From Ensifer adhaerens (GTDB taxonomy: Bacteria; Pseudomonadota; Alphaproteobacteria; Rhizobiales; Rhizobiaceae), in contig OCMG01000004.1 in assembly GCA_900215285.1 (NCBI GenBank), positions 2,836,001-2,900,000 on the forward strand: a stretch of 64,000 nt of DNA. Reading direction: 5' to 3'. This document shows positions 8,909-19,928 of this stretch, piece by piece. The number at the start of each line of letters is the position of its first letter. Position 1 is the first letter of the stretch. The translations under genes and the position numbers were made by a program. The notes beneath the pieces were generated by a model, which made no database searches, was not told the DNA's origin, and saw only the letters and a list, made by a program, of their open reading frames with translations.

Positions 8909-10801
8909 ATGCTCGATCTTCTAAGGCGCGGCGCGCAAACCTGGGTCGCCAAAATCTTCTTCGTGCTGCTGGTCGGCTCCTTCGGGGTATGGGGCGTTTC
9001 CCGTTCGCTGGTGGCCAGCACGCCGGACGCTGTGATCACGGTGGGCGACCAGAAGGTCGGAACCCACGAGTTCCGCCTTGCCTACGAACGCCAGATCTCG
9101 GGTATCTCTCGCCAGATCGGGCAGCGTATCACGCCCGAGCAGGCTCGTGCCTTCGGTATCGAGCAGCAGGTTTTCGGCCAGCTTGCCGCAGGCGCGGCGC
9201 TCGATGAGCTTTCGATCAAGATGAAGCTCGGACTTTCGGAGGCTCGCCTGGCCGAGGAAATTGCCAAGGAACCGGCATTCCGCGGGCCAAGCGGACAGTT
9301 TGACCGCAATGTCTTCGCCGCCACGCTGCGCAATGCGGGTTTTACTGAAGCCGATTATATCCAGAGCCAGACGAAGGTCGCGATCCGCAGCCAGCTGGTC
9401 GACGCGATTGCAGACGGCTTCAAGGCACCGAAGACGCTGACAGACGCGATGGCGCAGTTCCGCTCGCAAACGCGCGACATTCGCTACATTCTCCTGTCGT
9501 CTTCGAATGTCGAAGCGGTGAAGCCGCCGGCCGAAGATGTGCTTTCCAAGTGGTATGAAGAGCATAAGGCGGCTTATCGTGCGCCGGAATATCGCAAGTT
9601 CACCTACATGAAGCTCGAACCTGCCGACATCATGGACCCGACCGCGATCTCGGACGCGGACCTGAAGGCCGACTACGAAAAGAACAAGAACCGCTACCTG
9701 ACGCCGGGAACGCGTTCGATCGAGCTCTTGCCCTTCCCTGACAAGGCCGCGGCAGAGAAGGCCGACCAGCGCCTGAAATCCGGCGAGGTGACGTTCGACA
9801 AACTGATCGAGGAGGCCGGTCGAAAGCCCGCCGACGTCATGCTTGGCAATTTCGACAAGGCGAAGGTTCCCGATCCGAAGATCGCCGAGGCAGCATTTGC
9901 GATACCCACCGATGGCGGCGTGAGCGGCGTTGTTGAAGGTGCGTTCGGGCCTGTCATCGTCAGGGTCACCAACATCAAGCCGGACAGCCAGAGCACGTTC
10001 GAGCAGGTGAAGGACAAGATCCGCCGAGACATGGCGCTGTCCCGTGCCGCACAGGATATCCTGAACGTCCGCGACCGCTATGAAGACTTACGGGCCTCCG
10101 GCGCATCGCTGGAAGAAGCCGCCAAGCAGCTGAAGCTGAGCGCAATCACCGTTGAGGCGGTGGATGCCAACGGCAAGGACATGAAGGGCGACGTCGTCAA
10201 GGACCTCCCGGCGCAGCAGAAGCTTCTGGGCGAAGTCTTCAAGACCGAAACCGGCGTGGATGCGCTGCCGATCAGCATCGGCCAGGATGGCTATGTCTGG
10301 TTCGACGTGAAAGACGTGACGCCGCAACGCGACCGCAAGCTGGACGAGGTTCGAGACCGTGTCGTCGCCGACTGGACGACCGAAGAGACCCAGAAGGAAA
10401 TCGATGCCAAGGCGGATGCAATCCTGAAGGAACTGAAGGACGGCAAGGCACTCAACGACATCGCTGCCGGTCTCGGCGTCACCGTCGAGGAGAAGACGGG
10501 CATCAAGCGCAATGCAGAGGACGCGGTTCTGAGCCCGCAGGCCATCGCCTCAGCATTCGGCGGTGCAGTCGGCCACGTCGCAGCCGCCTGGACCGCCGAC
10601 AAGAGCGAGAAGATCGTTCTGCAGGTCACCGCCGCCGGCACCGACACGAATGCCGATCCGCTGGCCGATGACGGTCGACAGATCGAGCAGCTCGCCAATG
10701 CCGCCGGCGACGACATGCTGGACGAAATGGTGACCAAGCTGCAAAGCCAATACGGCGTTTCGATCAATCAGCAGCTCGCGCAGCAGGCCATGGCGCGCTG
10801 A
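8909..10801 (+). CDS. ppiD: Periplasmic peptidyl-prolyl isomerase PpiD (SurA_N domain)
   Basis: A 630-residue PpiD-like folding factor. It opens MLDLLRRGAQTWVAKIFF with a single N-terminal anchor, so the bulk is periplasmic. A SurA_N chaperone region (about residues 30-200) is followed by a PpiC-type rotamase region (about 240-380) and a long C-terminal helical part. PpiD sits at the SecYEG exit and assists folding of exported proteins. The start at 8909 is the conserved one; an in-frame extension of 27 codons upstream has no family support. The stop lies 27 bases before trpD, and a joint transcript is likely. Confidence 0.93.
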   Translation: MLDLLRRGAQTWVAKIFFVLLVGSFGVWGVSRSLVASTPDAVITVGDQKVGTHEFRLAYERQISGISRQIGQRITPEQARAFGIEQQVFGQLAAGAALDELSIKMKLGLSEARLAEEIAKEPAFRGPSGQFDRNVFAATLRNAGFTEADYIQSQTKVAIRSQLVDAIADGFKAPKTLTDAMAQFRSQTRDIRYILLSSSNVEAVKPPAEDVLSKWYEEHKAAYRAPEYRKFTYMKLEPADIMDPTAISDADLKADYEKNKNRYLTPGTRSIELLPFPDKAAAEKADQRLKSGEVTFDKLIEEAGRKPADVMLGNFDKAKVPDPKIAEAAFAIPTDGGVSGVVEGAFGPVIVRVTNIKPDSQSTFEQVKDKIRRDMALSRAAQDILNVRDRYEDLRASGASLEEAAKQLKLSAITVEAVDANGKDMKGDVVKDLPAQQKLLGEVFKTETGVDALPISIGQDGYVWFDVKDVTPQRDRKLDEVRDRVVADWTTEETQKEIDAKADAILKELKDGKALNDIAAGLGVTVEEKTGIKRNAEDAVLSPQAIASAFGGAVGHVAAAWTADKSEKIVLQVTAAGTDTNADPLADDGRQIEQLANAAGDDMLDEMVTKLQSQYGVSINQQLAQQAMAR

Positions 10802-10828
10802 GCGGGCTTGCGGGCCGGGAGAGTTTTC

Positions 10829-11845
10829 ATGCCTGACTTGAAGCAACACATCGCGAAGGTCGCGGCCGGCGAAAGCCTCAATGTCGATGAGGCGCGCGAC
10901 GCCTTCTCGATCATCATGAGCGGCGAGGCCACGCTGGCGCAGATCGGCGGTTTCCTCATGGCTCTGCGAGTCCGGGGCGAAACGGTTCCGGAAATTGCCG
11001 GCGCCGTTGACGTGATGCGCGAGAAGATGCTGAGGGTTGAAGCCCCCGCGCATGCGGTCGATATCGTGGGCACCGGTGGCGACGGCATGAAGACATACAA
11101 CATCTCCACACTTGCGTCGCTGATCGTGGCAGGCGCAGGCGTTCCGGTCGCCAAGCATGGGAACCGCGCGCTCTCGTCGAAATCCGGCGCTGCCGACGCA
11201 TTGACCGCGTTGGGCGTCAAGCTCGACATCGGCCCGCAGACGATTTCGGCCTGTATCCGGGAGGCCGGGATCGGCTTCATGTTTGCCCAGCTTCATCATT
11301 CGGCCATGCGCCATGTCGGCCCGGCACGCGCCGAACTGGGGACGCGCACCATCTTCAATATTCTCGGACCTCTTGCCAATCCGGCGGGCGTCAAACGGCA
11401 ACTGGTCGGCGTCTTCTCGCCCCAATGGCTGCATCCTGTTGCCGAGACACTGCGGGAACTCGGTTCCGAAAGCGTCTGGGTCGTCCATGGCAGCGGGCTC
11501 GATGAAGTGACCACCACGGGCGCCACGGACGTCGTGGCGCTGGAGGACGGCAAAATTCGCTCCTTCAAGCTGACGCCGGCGGACTTTGGCGTATCGACGG
11601 CGAGCCTCGATGATCTTCGCGGCGGAGACGGCGAGGAAAACGCTCGTGCCCTTCGGGCCGTTCTTGATGGACAGAAGAACGCCTATCGCGATATCGCGCT
11701 GGCCAATGCCGCTGCATCGCTGGTCGTGGCCGGCGTTGCGGGCGACATCAAGACGGGGATGACGCGTGCCATCGAATCGCTCGAAAGCGGCGCTACCGCT
11801 GGCGCGCTGGAAACGCTGATTGCCGTATCGAACTCCGCAGATTGA
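10829..11845 (+). CDS. trpD: Anthranilate phosphoribosyltransferase
   Basis: A 338-residue TrpD, the second step of tryptophan synthesis (anthranilate plus PRPP). The PRPP-binding motif [15 protein letters not shown] and the [17 protein letters not shown] block are complete. The later [19 protein letters not shown] segment is also conserved. It is a stand-alone enzyme, not fused to TrpG. The ATG at 10829 has a GGGAGAG Shine-Dalgarno. trpC follows after 22 bases, then moaC and moeA, an order seen in rhizobia. Confidence 0.97.
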   Translation: MPDLKQHIAKVAAGESLNVDEARDAFSIIMSGEATLAQIGGFLMALRVRGETVPEIAGAVDVMREKMLRVEAPAHAVDIVGTGGDGMKTYNISTLASLIVAGAGVPVAKHGNRALSSKSGAADALTALGVKLDIGPQTISACIREAGIGFMFAQLHHSAMRHVGPARAELGTRTIFNILGPLANPAGVKRQLVGVFSPQWLHPVAETLRELGSESVWVVHGSGLDEVTTTGATDVVALEDGKIRSFKLTPADFGVSTASLDDLRGGDGEENARALRAVLDGQKNAYRDIALANAAASLVVAGVAGDIKTGMTRAIESLESGATAGALETLIAVSNSAD

Positions 11846-11867
11846 GCGGACGTGACAGGAATTGCGA

Positions 11868-12683
11868 ATGACTGACATCCTGAAAAAGATCGAAGCCTAC
11901 AAGCGCGACGAAATCGCTGCTGCGAAGGCCAGTGTGTCCCTTGCCGACCTGAAGGCCATGGCGGCCGATCAGACGGCCCCGCGCGGTTTCGGCAAGGCTC
12001 TGAAGGCAAAGCAGGTAGCAGGCAAATTCGGCCTGATCGCGGAGATCAAGAAGGCCAGTCCCTCCAAGGGGCTCATCCGTCCCGACTTTGATCCGCCGTC
12101 GCTCGCCGCCGCCTACGAGGCAGGCGGGGCTGCATGCCTGTCAGTATTGACCGACAAGCCGAGCTTTCAGGGCGCACCTGAGTTCCTGACCTCTGCGCGC
12201 AGTGCCTGCTCGCTGCCGGCGTTGCGCAAGGATTTCATGTTCGAGACCTATCAGGTTCATGAAGCACGCGCCTGGGGCGCCGACGCCATATTGCTGATCA
12301 TGGCAAGCCTTTCGGATGGCGAGGCGCGCAGGCTCGAGGAAGAAGCCGTTTCTCTGGGCATGGACGTTCTCGTCGAGGTGCATGACGAAGAAGAGACAGA
12401 GCGGGCGCTGAAGCTCGCCTCTCCGCTCCTCGGGATCAACAATCGCAACCTGAGGACTTTCGAAGTCAGCCTGTCCGTCAGCGAGCGGCTTGCGAAAATG
12501 GTTCCTGACGACAAACTTCTGGTGGGCGAAAGCGGTATCTTCACCCACGAAGACTGCCGGCGCCTGAAGGCAAGCGGCATTTCCACCTTCCTCGTCGGAG
12601 AAAGCCTGATGCGGCAGACGGACGTGACAGCAGCAACGCAGGTGCTGCTGAACGGCCAAGCCAAAAGTGTTGCTGCCGAATGA
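11868..12683 (+). CDS. trpC: Indole-3-glycerol-phosphate synthase
   Basis: A 271-residue TIM-barrel TrpC that converts CdRP to indole-3-glycerol phosphate. Catalytic blocks are visible in order: [37 protein letters not shown] and [11 protein letters not shown]. It is monofunctional, without a fused TrpF. The ATG at 11868 was preferred over a TTG six bases earlier. The stop overlaps the moaC start as ATGA (12680-12683), so translation is coupled. Confidence 0.97.
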   Translation: MTDILKKIEAYKRDEIAAAKASVSLADLKAMAADQTAPRGFGKALKAKQVAGKFGLIAEIKKASPSKGLIRPDFDPPSLAAAYEAGGAACLSVLTDKPSFQGAPEFLTSARSACSLPALRKDFMFETYQVHEARAWGADAILLIMASLSDGEARRLEEEAVSLGMDVLVEVHDEEETERALKLASPLLGINNRNLRTFEVSLSVSERLAKMVPDDKLLVGESGIFTHEDCRRLKASGISTFLVGESLMRQTDVTAATQVLLNGQAKSVAAE

Positions 12684-13189
12684 CGGGGAGCCTGACCCAT
12701 ATCAACGAAAAGGGCGACGCCCACATGGTCGATGTGGGCGCAAAGGATGATACGGAACGGACGGCAAGCGCGGAAGGTTTCGTTCGCATGAAGCCGGAAA
12801 CCCTGGCGCTGATCCGTACCGGCTCGGCCAAGAAGGGCGACGTGCTGGCGACCGCGCGGATCGCTGGCATCATGGCCGCGAAGCAGACATCGAACCTCAT
12901 TCCGCTCTGCCATCCGCTGATGCTGACAAAGGTGACGGTCGAGATCGAGGAAGCGCCCGCCCTGCCCGGCTATCGCGTCGTGACGACTGCAAAGCTCACC
13001 GGCAAGACGGGCGTCGAGATGGAGGCATTGACTGCCTGCTCGGTCGCCTGCCTGACGATCTACGACATGGCAAAGGCCGCCGACAAGGGAATGGAAATCG
13101 GCCCGATCCGCCTTCTCGCGAAGTCGGGCGGCAAGTCGGGCGACTACAGGTATGATGGCGGAGCGGGCGATGACATTGTTGCCGGTTGA
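12680..13189 (+). CDS. moaC: Cyclic pyranopterin monophosphate synthase MoaC
   Basis: A 169-residue MoaC, which with MoaA makes cPMP from GTP in molybdenum-cofactor synthesis. The family blocks [18 protein letters not shown], the active-site [18 protein letters not shown] and [11 protein letters not shown] are intact. It overlaps trpC by 4 bases. It also overlaps moeA by about 20 bases, since moeA starts inside its last codons. This packing implies one transcript for trpDC and the two moco genes. Confidence 0.97.
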   Translation: MTGSLTHINEKGDAHMVDVGAKDDTERTASAEGFVRMKPETLALIRTGSAKKGDVLATARIAGIMAAKQTSNLIPLCHPLMLTKVTVEIEEAPALPGYRVVTTAKLTGKTGVEMEALTACSVACLTIYDMAKAADKGMEIGPIRLLAKSGGKSGDYRYDGGAGDDIVAG

Positions 13190-14393
13190 GAGCGCGCTGT
13201 CGCGACTGCTGGCGCTGGCCCAGCCGATCGAGGATATTGAAACGCTTCCCCTCGATGCCTGTTCCGGTCGCGTTCTCGCGTTCGATCTGGCGGCGAGGTT
13301 GACACAACCTCCCTTCGATTCTTCCGCCATGGACGGTTATGCCATTCGCGCTGCGGACGCGCATGCCCGGGCGCGGTTAACGCTGATTGGCGAATCTGCC
13401 GCTGGCCACGCGTTCAAAGGCTCGGTCGGTCCCGGGCAGACAGTGCGCATCTTTACCGGAGCGCCGGTGCCGGATGGTGCGGATACGGTGCTTCTGCAGG
13501 AAGATGCCGTTCGTCATGACGACGGCACGATCGGAATGAGCTTTTTCCCGGAGGTCCGTCGTCATATCCGTCCCAAGGGACAGGATTTCCGCGAGGGGGA
13601 AACCATCCTGGGGGCCGGTGCAATCATGACGCCTTCCCGGCTGATGGTCGCGGCCGCGATGGACCACCCCACGCTGCCTGTTCGGCGGCGGGCGCGTGTC
13701 GGCCTTCTCGCCACCGGCGACGAGTTGGTGCGCCCGGGCGAGCCGCGAGGCGAAAGCCAGATTATCGCCTCCAACACCTTTGCCATTACGGCGATGGCGC
13801 GCGACTGCGGCGCGGATGTCATCGATCTCGGTATCGCGCGCGATACGATGGCGGATCTTGGGGAACGCATCGCGACGGCCCGCGCGGCGCGGCTCGATGT
13901 TCTGGTGACCCTCGGCGGTGCTTCGGTCGGCGATCATGATCTGGTGCAGACGGCATTGAAAGATGCGGGCATGCAACTGGATTTCTGGCAAATCGCGATG
14001 CGACCGGGCAAGCCGCTCATGGTCGGATCGCTGGGCGACCTGATCGTCATCGGCCTGCCGGGCAATCCCGTTTCTAGCCTTGTCTGCAGCCTTCTCTTTC
14101 TTGAGCCACTGCTTGCGAAGCTGACCGGCCAGCCCGCACCGAGGCGGGAGGCGGATGTGATCGTCACTCGCTCGCTCGGGCAAAACGACAAGCGACGGGA
14201 CCATTTGCGCGCGCGCCTGTCTCGCGACGCGGAGGGACGGCTGGTCGCCGACCCCTTCGAAAAGCAGGATTCGTCGATGATGAACGTGCTGGCCCAGGCC
14301 GGTTGTCTTGTCATCCGCGAGCCCTTTGCACCGCCGCTGACGGCAGGCGACACCGCCCGCGCGATCGTCATGCGGGACCCGGAAACGCCTTAA
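13170..14393 (+). CDS. moeA: Molybdopterin molybdenumtransferase MoeA
   Basis: A 407-residue MoeA, which inserts molybdate into adenylylated molybdopterin. The N-terminal [14 protein letters not shown], the MPT-binding [11 protein letters not shown] and [10 protein letters not shown] motifs are present, followed by the PGNPVSS loop. The ATG at 13170 has GGAG six bases upstream. Two earlier in-frame ATGs (13152, 13155) have weaker ribosome sites. The gene ends convergent with nnr, with only 13 bases between the stop codons. Confidence 0.96.
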   Translation: MTLLPVESALSRLLALAQPIEDIETLPLDACSGRVLAFDLAARLTQPPFDSSAMDGYAIRAADAHARARLTLIGESAAGHAFKGSVGPGQTVRIFTGAPVPDGADTVLLQEDAVRHDDGTIGMSFFPEVRRHIRPKGQDFREGETILGAGAIMTPSRLMVAAAMDHPTLPVRRRARVGLLATGDELVRPGEPRGESQIIASNTFAITAMARDCGADVIDLGIARDTMADLGERIATARAARLDVLVTLGGASVGDHDLVQTALKDAGMQLDFWQIAMRPGKPLMVGSLGDLIVIGLPGNPVSSLVCSLLFLEPLLAKLTGQPAPRREADVIVTRSLGQNDKRRDHLRARLSRDAEGRLVADPFEKQDSSMMNVLAQAGCLVIREPFAPPLTAGDTARAIVMRDPETP

Positions 14394-14406
14394 CTATCGG
14401 CGCCGG

Positions 14407-15882
14407 TCAAGTTACCGGAATGGCTTCGGGGATGACATCGACCAGCGTCTCTGCGGTCAGCCCCCTGCCCGCAATCTGCCCGGCGCGACCGTGGATCCAG
14501 ACCGCCGCGCAGGCAGCCTCGAATGCTGGCGCGGCATGCGCGAGCATGGCCGCCGTGACACCGGAGAGAACGTCACCTGAACCGGCGGTTGCAAGATCAG
14601 GCGGCCCATTGGTGTTGATGGCGGCGCGACCGTCCGGCGCTGCAATCACTGTGTCAGCCCCCTTGTAAACAATGACGGCGCCCGAGCGGGCAGCGGCCTT
14701 TCGTGCCCGTTCGACCTTGGAACCGCTGGCCGATGCCAGATCGGGAAAGAGCCGACCGAATTCGCCCTCGTGCGGGGTCATGACCACCGTTGCCCCCCCG
14801 GCATGAATGGCCTCGAAGAGAGCATTCGGTTCAGCTGCAAACGCCGTCAACGCGTCAGCATCAAGTACGGTCGGCTTGATCAGGAGCGATAGCGCCAGTT
14901 CGCATAACGCGGCACTCACTCCATAACCCGGCCCAATCACGAAGGCGCTGACGCGATGGTCGCTCAGCATGCTGCGAATCGTCCTGTTGTCGGCCTCCCG
15001 CAACATAACTGCATCGAGATGTGCGGCATTGACCAATAGCGCTTCCGGTGGCGACACGAGTGTCACGGCGCCCGCGCCAGACTTCAGCGCAGCGCTCGCG
15101 GAGAGCCGGGCGGCACCGGAACTTGTCGGTCCTCCCGAGAAAACGGCAACGTGGCCGCGGGCATATTTGTGGCTTTCGGCGGTGGGTCCGGCAAGCGCCG
15201 CTGCGAAGAGGCCTGGATCATTTTCCCAAAGCCTGCCGGCATGCGCGGCAACGAACCGTTTCGGAATTCCGATATCGACGACATGAAGGGTCCCGCAGAG
15301 TTCGCGGCCGGGAAGCAGCAGGTGCCCCGGCTTTCTCGCCATGAACGTGACGGTATGGCGGGCCGCAAAGGCACCACCACGAACCTCGCCGGTTTCGCCG
15401 TCGAGACCTGAGGGAATATCGGCAGCAATCACCGGAAGACCTTGAGCCCTTACAGTCGCAATGATCGCTGCGATCTCCGGCGAAACGTCGCGAGACAGGC
15501 CGCCCCCGAAGATCGCGTCAATGATGACATCGCCGGGTGTGGCGACATAGTCGCCGAGCGGCGCTGCCTCCCCGGCAAATCGGGCCCGTGCCTTGGCCGC
15601 ATCTCCTGCAAGAACTCCTGCCGTCACCGCGAAAACGACCACGTTTGCGCCGGAGCGGGCAAGCGCCGCCGCCGCGACGTAGCCGTCGCCGCCGTTGTTT
15701 CCGGGGCCACACAGGACTGCAAAGCGCTGCGCATCGGGATATTGAGCAAGCGCCAGCGCGGCCAGCGCCTCTCCCGCATTCGTCATAAGCTGGAACGAAT
15801 CTATTCCCGACGCGGCTGCATCCGCATCAACACGGCTCATGTCATGCGGACCGATGAGAATTCGTTCAAAGTCGTGCTTCAT
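14407..15882 (-). CDS. nnr: Bifunctional NAD(P)H-hydrate epimerase / ADP-dependent dehydratase
   Basis: A 491-residue Nnr that repairs hydrated NAD(P)H. The N-terminal YjeF_N epimerase part (residues 1-210) contains VLCGPGNNGGDGYVAA and AADIPSGLDGETG. The C-terminal carbohydrate-kinase-like dehydratase part contains GGPTSSGAARLSA, TPHEGEFGRL and the ATP/ADP site NGPPDLATAGSGDVLSG. It is full length for the fused form. The start at 15882 (MKHDFERILIGP) was chosen because the frame upstream, which runs to 16107, has no family similarity and crosses the glnB promoter region. Confidence 0.96.
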   Translation of the reverse strand: MKHDFERILIGPHDMSRVDADAAASGIDSFQLMTNAGEALAALALAQYPDAQRFAVLCGPGNNGGDGYVAAAALARSGANVVVFAVTAGVLAGDAAKARARFAGEAAPLGDYVATPGDVIIDAIFGGGLSRDVSPEIAAIIATVRAQGLPVIAADIPSGLDGETGEVRGGAFAARHTVTFMARKPGHLLLPGRELCGTLHVVDIGIPKRFVAAHAGRLWENDPGLFAAALAGPTAESHKYARGHVAVFSGGPTSSGAARLSASAALKSGAGAVTLVSPPEALLVNAAHLDAVMLREADNRTIRSMLSDHRVSAFVIGPGYGVSAALCELALSLLIKPTVLDADALTAFAAEPNALFEAIHAGGATVVMTPHEGEFGRLFPDLASASGSKVERARKAAARSGAVIVYKGADTVIAAPDGRAAINTNGPPDLATAGSGDVLSGVTAAMLAHAAPAFEAACAAVWIHGRAGQIAGRGLTAETLVDVIPEAIPVT

Positions 15883-16134
15883 CTCTGTCCTCAACGTCCG
15901 TCTGGGCTTTTCTCGTGACGCAAAAAGTCCAATATTTGTGCATTTGATGAATACATGGGCACATTTGTATTGCCCTTGAGCGGTGCCTGCGATCCCTGCC
16001 CTGCTGCATTGCACAGTCCAATCATGTTTTCGCAGAGAATTCACCGAATGCCACTGGCCTTTTACGCCGATTTGGGTGAAAACTCTTTGGGAACGAGGCG
16101 ATATCAACCGAATTTTGCCGCAACTTCAGGCAAT
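15883..16134. other. Divergent nnr / glnB control region
   Basis: The intergenic region between nnr and glnB, about 330 bases including the promoter below. It should hold NtrC binding sites and a sigma-70 promoter for nnr. An imperfect TGTGC/GCACA pair (15937-15963) was seen, but its spacing does not fit the known NtrC site. No gene is present. Confidence 0.4.
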
Positions 16135-16150
16135 TGGCATGATATCTGCA
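16135..16150 (+). promoter_or_regulatory. Sigma-54 (RpoN) promoter of glnB-glnA
   Basis: TGGCATGATATCTGCA fits the RpoN consensus TGGCACG-N4-TTGCA, with GG and GC exactly 10 bases apart (GG 16136-16137, GC 16148-16149). It differs only at one base in the -24 and one in the -12 block. Transcription would start near 16161, about 54 bases before glnB. NtrC-dependent expression of glnB under nitrogen limitation is known in rhizobia. Confidence 0.75.
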
Positions 16151-16154
16151 TTGA

Positions 16155-16553
<399 letters not shown>

Positions 16554-16624
16554 CCTTGATCCGGAAACGGGTCGAGATTTAGGGACTGGAAACACCTGTC
16601 GTCATCAAAAAGGGATAAACTCAA

Positions 16625-18034
16625 ATGGCGAAATCGAACGATATTCTGAAGCAGATCAAGGACAACGACGTCAAGTTCGTTGACCTGCGCTTCACGGATC
16701 CCAAGGGCAAGCTGCAGCATGTGACCATGGACGTATCCTGCGTCGATGAAGACATGTTTGCCGACGGCGTCATGTTTGACGGTTCCTCGATCGGCGGCTG
16801 GAAGGCCATCAACGAGTCCGACATGGTGCTGATGCCCGACGCGGAAACGGCCCATATGGACCCGTTCTTCGCGCAGTCGACGATGGCTATCGTCTGCGAC
16901 ATTCTCGACCCGGTCTCCGGCGAACCCTATAACCGCGACCCGCGCGGCACGGCCAAGAAGGCGGAAGCCTATCTCAAGGCATCGGGCATCGGCGACACGA
17001 TCTTCGTTGGCCCCGAGCCTGAATTCTTCGTCTTCGACGACGTCAAGTACAAGGCGGACCCGTACAACACGGGATTCAAGCTGGACTCCTCGGAACTGCC
17101 GTCCAACGACGATACCGATTACGAGACCGGCAACCTCGGTCACCGTCCGCGCGTCAAGGGCGGCTATTTCCCGGTTCCCCCGGTCGACAGCCTGCAGGAC
17201 ATGCGCTCCGAAATGCTGACCATCCTCGCCGAAATGGGCGTCGTCGTCGAAAAGCACCACCACGAAGTCGCTGCTGCCCAGCACGAGCTTGGCGTTAAGT
17301 TCGACACGCTGGTTCGTAACGCTGACAAGATGCAGATCTACAAGTATGTCGTGCATCAGGTCGCAAACGCCTACGGCAAGACAGCCACGTTCATGCCGAA
17401 GCCGATCTTCGGCGACAACGGCTCGGGCATGCACGTGCACCAGTCGATCTGGAAGGACGGCAAGCCGACGTTTGCGGGCGACGAATATGCCGGCCTGTCG
17501 GAATCCTGCCTCTATTACATCGGCGGCATCATCAAGCACGCCAAGGCGATCAACGCCTTCACCAACCCGACGACGAACTCCTACAAGCGCCTCGTCCCGG
17601 GCTATGAAGCGCCGGTTCTGCTTGCCTATTCGGCCCGCAACCGCTCGGCCTCGTGCCGCATTCCGTTCGGCTCCTCGCCGAAGGCCAAGCGTGTGGAAGT
17701 CCGCTTCCCCGATCCGGCACAGAACCCCTATCTCGGCTTCGCTGCCATGCTGATGGCCGGCCTCGACGGCATCAAGAACAAGATCCATCCCGGCAAGGCC
17801 ATGGACAAGGATCTCTACGACCTGCCGCCGAAGGAACTGAAGAAGATTCCGACGGTTTGCGGTTCGCTTCGTGAAGCGCTGGACAGCCTCGACAAGGATC
17901 GCAAGTTCCTGACCGCCGGCGGCGTCTTCGACGACGACCAGATCGACGCCTTCATCGAACTGAAGATGGTCGAAGTGATGCGCTTCGAAATGACGCCGCA
18001 TCCGGTCGAGTTTGACATGTACTATTCGATCTGA
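16625..18034 (+). CDS. glnA: Glutamine synthetase type I
   Basis: A 469-residue GSI that makes glutamine from glutamate, ammonia and ATP. The sequence has the [13 protein letters not shown] latch, the [13 protein letters not shown] metal and ammonia site, and the adenylylation tyrosine Y398 in [10 protein letters not shown], so GlnE control is expected. The length is normal. The Shine-Dalgarno AAGGG lies before the ATG. A good terminator follows within 30 bases, which closes the glnBA unit. Confidence 0.98.
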   Translation: MAKSNDILKQIKDNDVKFVDLRFTDPKGKLQHVTMDVSCVDEDMFADGVMFDGSSIGGWKAINESDMVLMPDAETAHMDPFFAQSTMAIVCDILDPVSGEPYNRDPRGTAKKAEAYLKASGIGDTIFVGPEPEFFVFDDVKYKADPYNTGFKLDSSELPSNDDTDYETGNLGHRPRVKGGYFPVPPVDSLQDMRSEMLTILAEMGVVVEKHHHEVAAAQHELGVKFDTLVRNADKMQIYKYVVHQVANAYGKTATFMPKPIFGDNGSGMHVHQSIWKDGKPTFAGDEYAGLSESCLYYIGGIIKHAKAINAFTNPTTNSYKRLVPGYEAPVLLAYSARNRSASCRIPFGSSPKAKRVEVRFPDPAQNPYLGFAAMLMAGLDGIKNKIHPGKAMDKDLYDLPPKELKKIPTVCGSLREALDSLDKDRKFLTAGGVFDDDQIDAFIELKMVEVMRFEMTPHPVEFDMYYSI

Positions 18035-18060
18035 TCGTTCGATCGGCGAAAACCAAAAGA

Positions 18061-18089
18061 AGCGGGGGAGCAATCCTCCGCTTTTTTGT
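18061..18089 (+). terminator. Rho-independent terminator of glnBA
   Basis: An 8-bp stem AGCGGGGG / CCTCCGCT with a 6-base loop, followed by a run of six T. It sits 27 bases after the glnA stop. Confidence 0.88.
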
Positions 18090-18177
18090 TCTTGTTGCCT
18101 CACGCGACTTTAAGTCAGCGCGCGATAGCGCTATGACCTCACGATATCCTTCAATTTTCTGGTGTCGACCCGTGTAT

Positions 18178-18771
18178 ATGCTCACTCCTCTGATCCTGCT
18201 CTCCGTGGTTTTCGGCTATCTGCTCGGGTCGATCCCGTTCGGACTGATCCTGACCCGCATGGCCGGACTGGGCGACGTGCGCAACATCGGCTCCGGCAAT
18301 ATCGGCGCCACGAATGTCCTTCGCACCGGCAACAAGAAGCTCGCCGCCGCAACGCTTTTGCTTGACGCTCTCAAGGCCACGGTTGCCGCCGTCGTGGCGG
18401 CGCATCTCTTTTCACTGGAGGCCGGAATTGCGGCGGGTTTTGCAGCCTTTATCGGGCACCTCTTCCCGGTCTGGCTGAGATTCAAGGGCGGCAAGGGTGT
18501 TGCGACCTATATTGGTGTGCTTCTGGGCCTTGCGCCGCTCATGGTCCTGGTCTTTGCCGTGATCTGGCTTGGCTGCGCGAAGATCACGCGCTACTCGTCG
18601 CTTTCCGCCCTGGTTGCAACTCTCATCGTTCCGGTTGTAGAGTGGTTTGCGGGGGATCAGAGGATTGCTGTCGCGCTTGCCGTGATGACGGTCATCACCT
18701 GGATCAAGCATAAGCAGAACATAGAACGACTTCTGGCCGGCACCGAAAGCAGGATCGGTCAGAAAGGGTAA
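18178..18771 (+). CDS. plsY: Acyl-phosphate:glycerol-3-phosphate acyltransferase PlsY
   Basis: A 197-residue inner-membrane enzyme for the first acylation of glycerol-3-phosphate. The three PlsY motifs are visible: [10 protein letters not shown] near residue 20, [13 protein letters not shown], and the glycine-rich [16 protein letters not shown]. About five membrane spans are predicted. The ATG at 18178 starts directly before the first span; a longer in-frame start at 18133 adds 15 residues without family support. dprA follows after 17 bases, so they are probably co-transcribed. Confidence 0.95.
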   Translation: MLTPLILLSVVFGYLLGSIPFGLILTRMAGLGDVRNIGSGNIGATNVLRTGNKKLAAATLLLDALKATVAAVVAAHLFSLEAGIAAGFAAFIGHLFPVWLRFKGGKGVATYIGVLLGLAPLMVLVFAVIWLGCAKITRYSSLSALVATLIVPVVEWFAGDQRIAVALAVMTVITWIKHKQNIERLLAGTESRIGQKG

Positions 18772-18788
18772 GGACACGGGGACACTCC

Positions 18789-19928
18789 ATGGCGGAACGC
18801 GCTGCGAAGGGCATCAGACTGACCGACAAGCAGCGCATCGCCTGGCTTCGCCTCATTCGCTCCGACAATGTCGGCCCCGTCACCTTTCGCGATCTGATCA
18901 ATCATTTCGGCACGGCTGAGACCGCACTCGCCATGCTGCCGGAACTGTCCGCGCGTGGCGGTTCTTCACGCGCCATCCGCGTCGCCAGCGAGCAGGAGGC
19001 ATTGGCCGAGCTTGAGGTAGCGCGACGTTACGGCGCGCAATTCATCGGCATCGGCGAGCCGGATTACCCATCCGCATTGCGCCAGATCGACGGTGCGCCG
19101 CCACTGCTCGCGATCAAGGGTGACCTTTCAACGTTCCACGCACCAGCCCTCGGCATTGTCGGCTCGCGCAACGCCTCGGTCGCGGGCGCGAAGTTTGCTG
19201 CAATGATCGCGTCAGAGGCGGGCCGCGTCGGGTTAACTGTCGTGTCCGGTCTGGCGCGCGGCATCGACACGGCCGCGCACAAGGCAAGCCTTTCCACCGG
19301 AACCATCGCAGCACTCGCAGGCGGATTGGATAAGCCCTATCCGCCGGAAAACCAGGCGCTTTACAATTCCATCTGTGACGGAGGCGGCCTGGTTGTCAGC
19401 GAAATGCCCTTCGGATGGGAGGCGCGGGCACGCGACTTCCCGCGCCGCAACCGGCTGATCGCGGGCATTTCCCTTGGAACAGTCGTCATCGAAGCGGCAT
19501 CCCGGTCCGGGTCGCTGATCACCGCCTCGCGTGCCGCCGATTTCGGGCGGCTTGTCTTCGCCGTCCCCGGCTCGCCACTCGACCCGCGCTGCCATGGAAC
19601 CAACCAGCTGCTGAAGGACGGTGCAACCATCGTCACGGCTCCGGAGGATGTGATCGAGGCGCTGCGGCCATTGATCGAAACCGATCTCTTTTCCGCAGCA
19701 GACGCCCGCGAACCGGATGCAGAGCTTCCGGCGGACCGTTACGAGCCCCCGGACGACGACGATCGCTTTCGTATTATCAGCGCTCTAGGGCCGACGCCGG
19801 CGGAAATCGACGACATCATCCGTCATACGGGGCTCTCGCCGCAGGCGGTCTATCTTGTCTTGCTGGAACTTGATCTGGCCGGGCGCCTCGTGCGCCACAA
19901 GGGTGGGCTTGTCAGCCTCGACTATTGA
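18789..19928 (+). CDS. dprA: DNA-processing protein DprA
   Basis: A 379-residue DprA (Smf). An N-terminal SAM-like region is followed by the Rossmann core with GIVGSRNASVAGAKFA and VSGLARGIDTAAH, then PPENQALYNSI, FPRRNRLIAGIS and a C-terminal winged-helix domain (about residues 310-379). DprA loads RecA on incoming single-stranded DNA during transformation; in rhizobia natural transformation is little documented. The last 17 bases overlap a minus-strand small gene. A perfect 8-bp GC hairpin (19929-19948) covers the region just after the stop but has no T-run. Confidence 0.95.
   Translation: MAERAAKGIRLTDKQRIAWLRLIRSDNVGPVTFRDLINHFGTAETALAMLPELSARGGSSRAIRVASEQEALAELEVARRYGAQFIGIGEPDYPSALRQIDGAPPLLAIKGDLSTFHAPALGIVGSRNASVAGAKFAAMIASEAGRVGLTVVSGLARGIDTAAHKASLSTGTIAALAGGLDKPYPPENQALYNSICDGGGLVVSEMPFGWEARARDFPRRNRLIAGISLGTVVIEAASRSGSLITASRAADFGRLVFAVPGSPLDPRCHGTNQLLKDGATIVTAPEDVIEALRPLIETDLFSAADAREPDAELPADRYEPPDDDDRFRIISALGPTPAEIDDIIRHTGLSPQAVYLVLLELDLAGRLVRHKGGLVSLDY

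Noticed and set aside
15937..15963. TGTGC/GCACA inverted pair upstream of glnB as an NtrC site
   Set aside because: The half-sites are too far apart (22 bases centre to centre) and do not match the TGCACC-N5-GGTGCA pattern.
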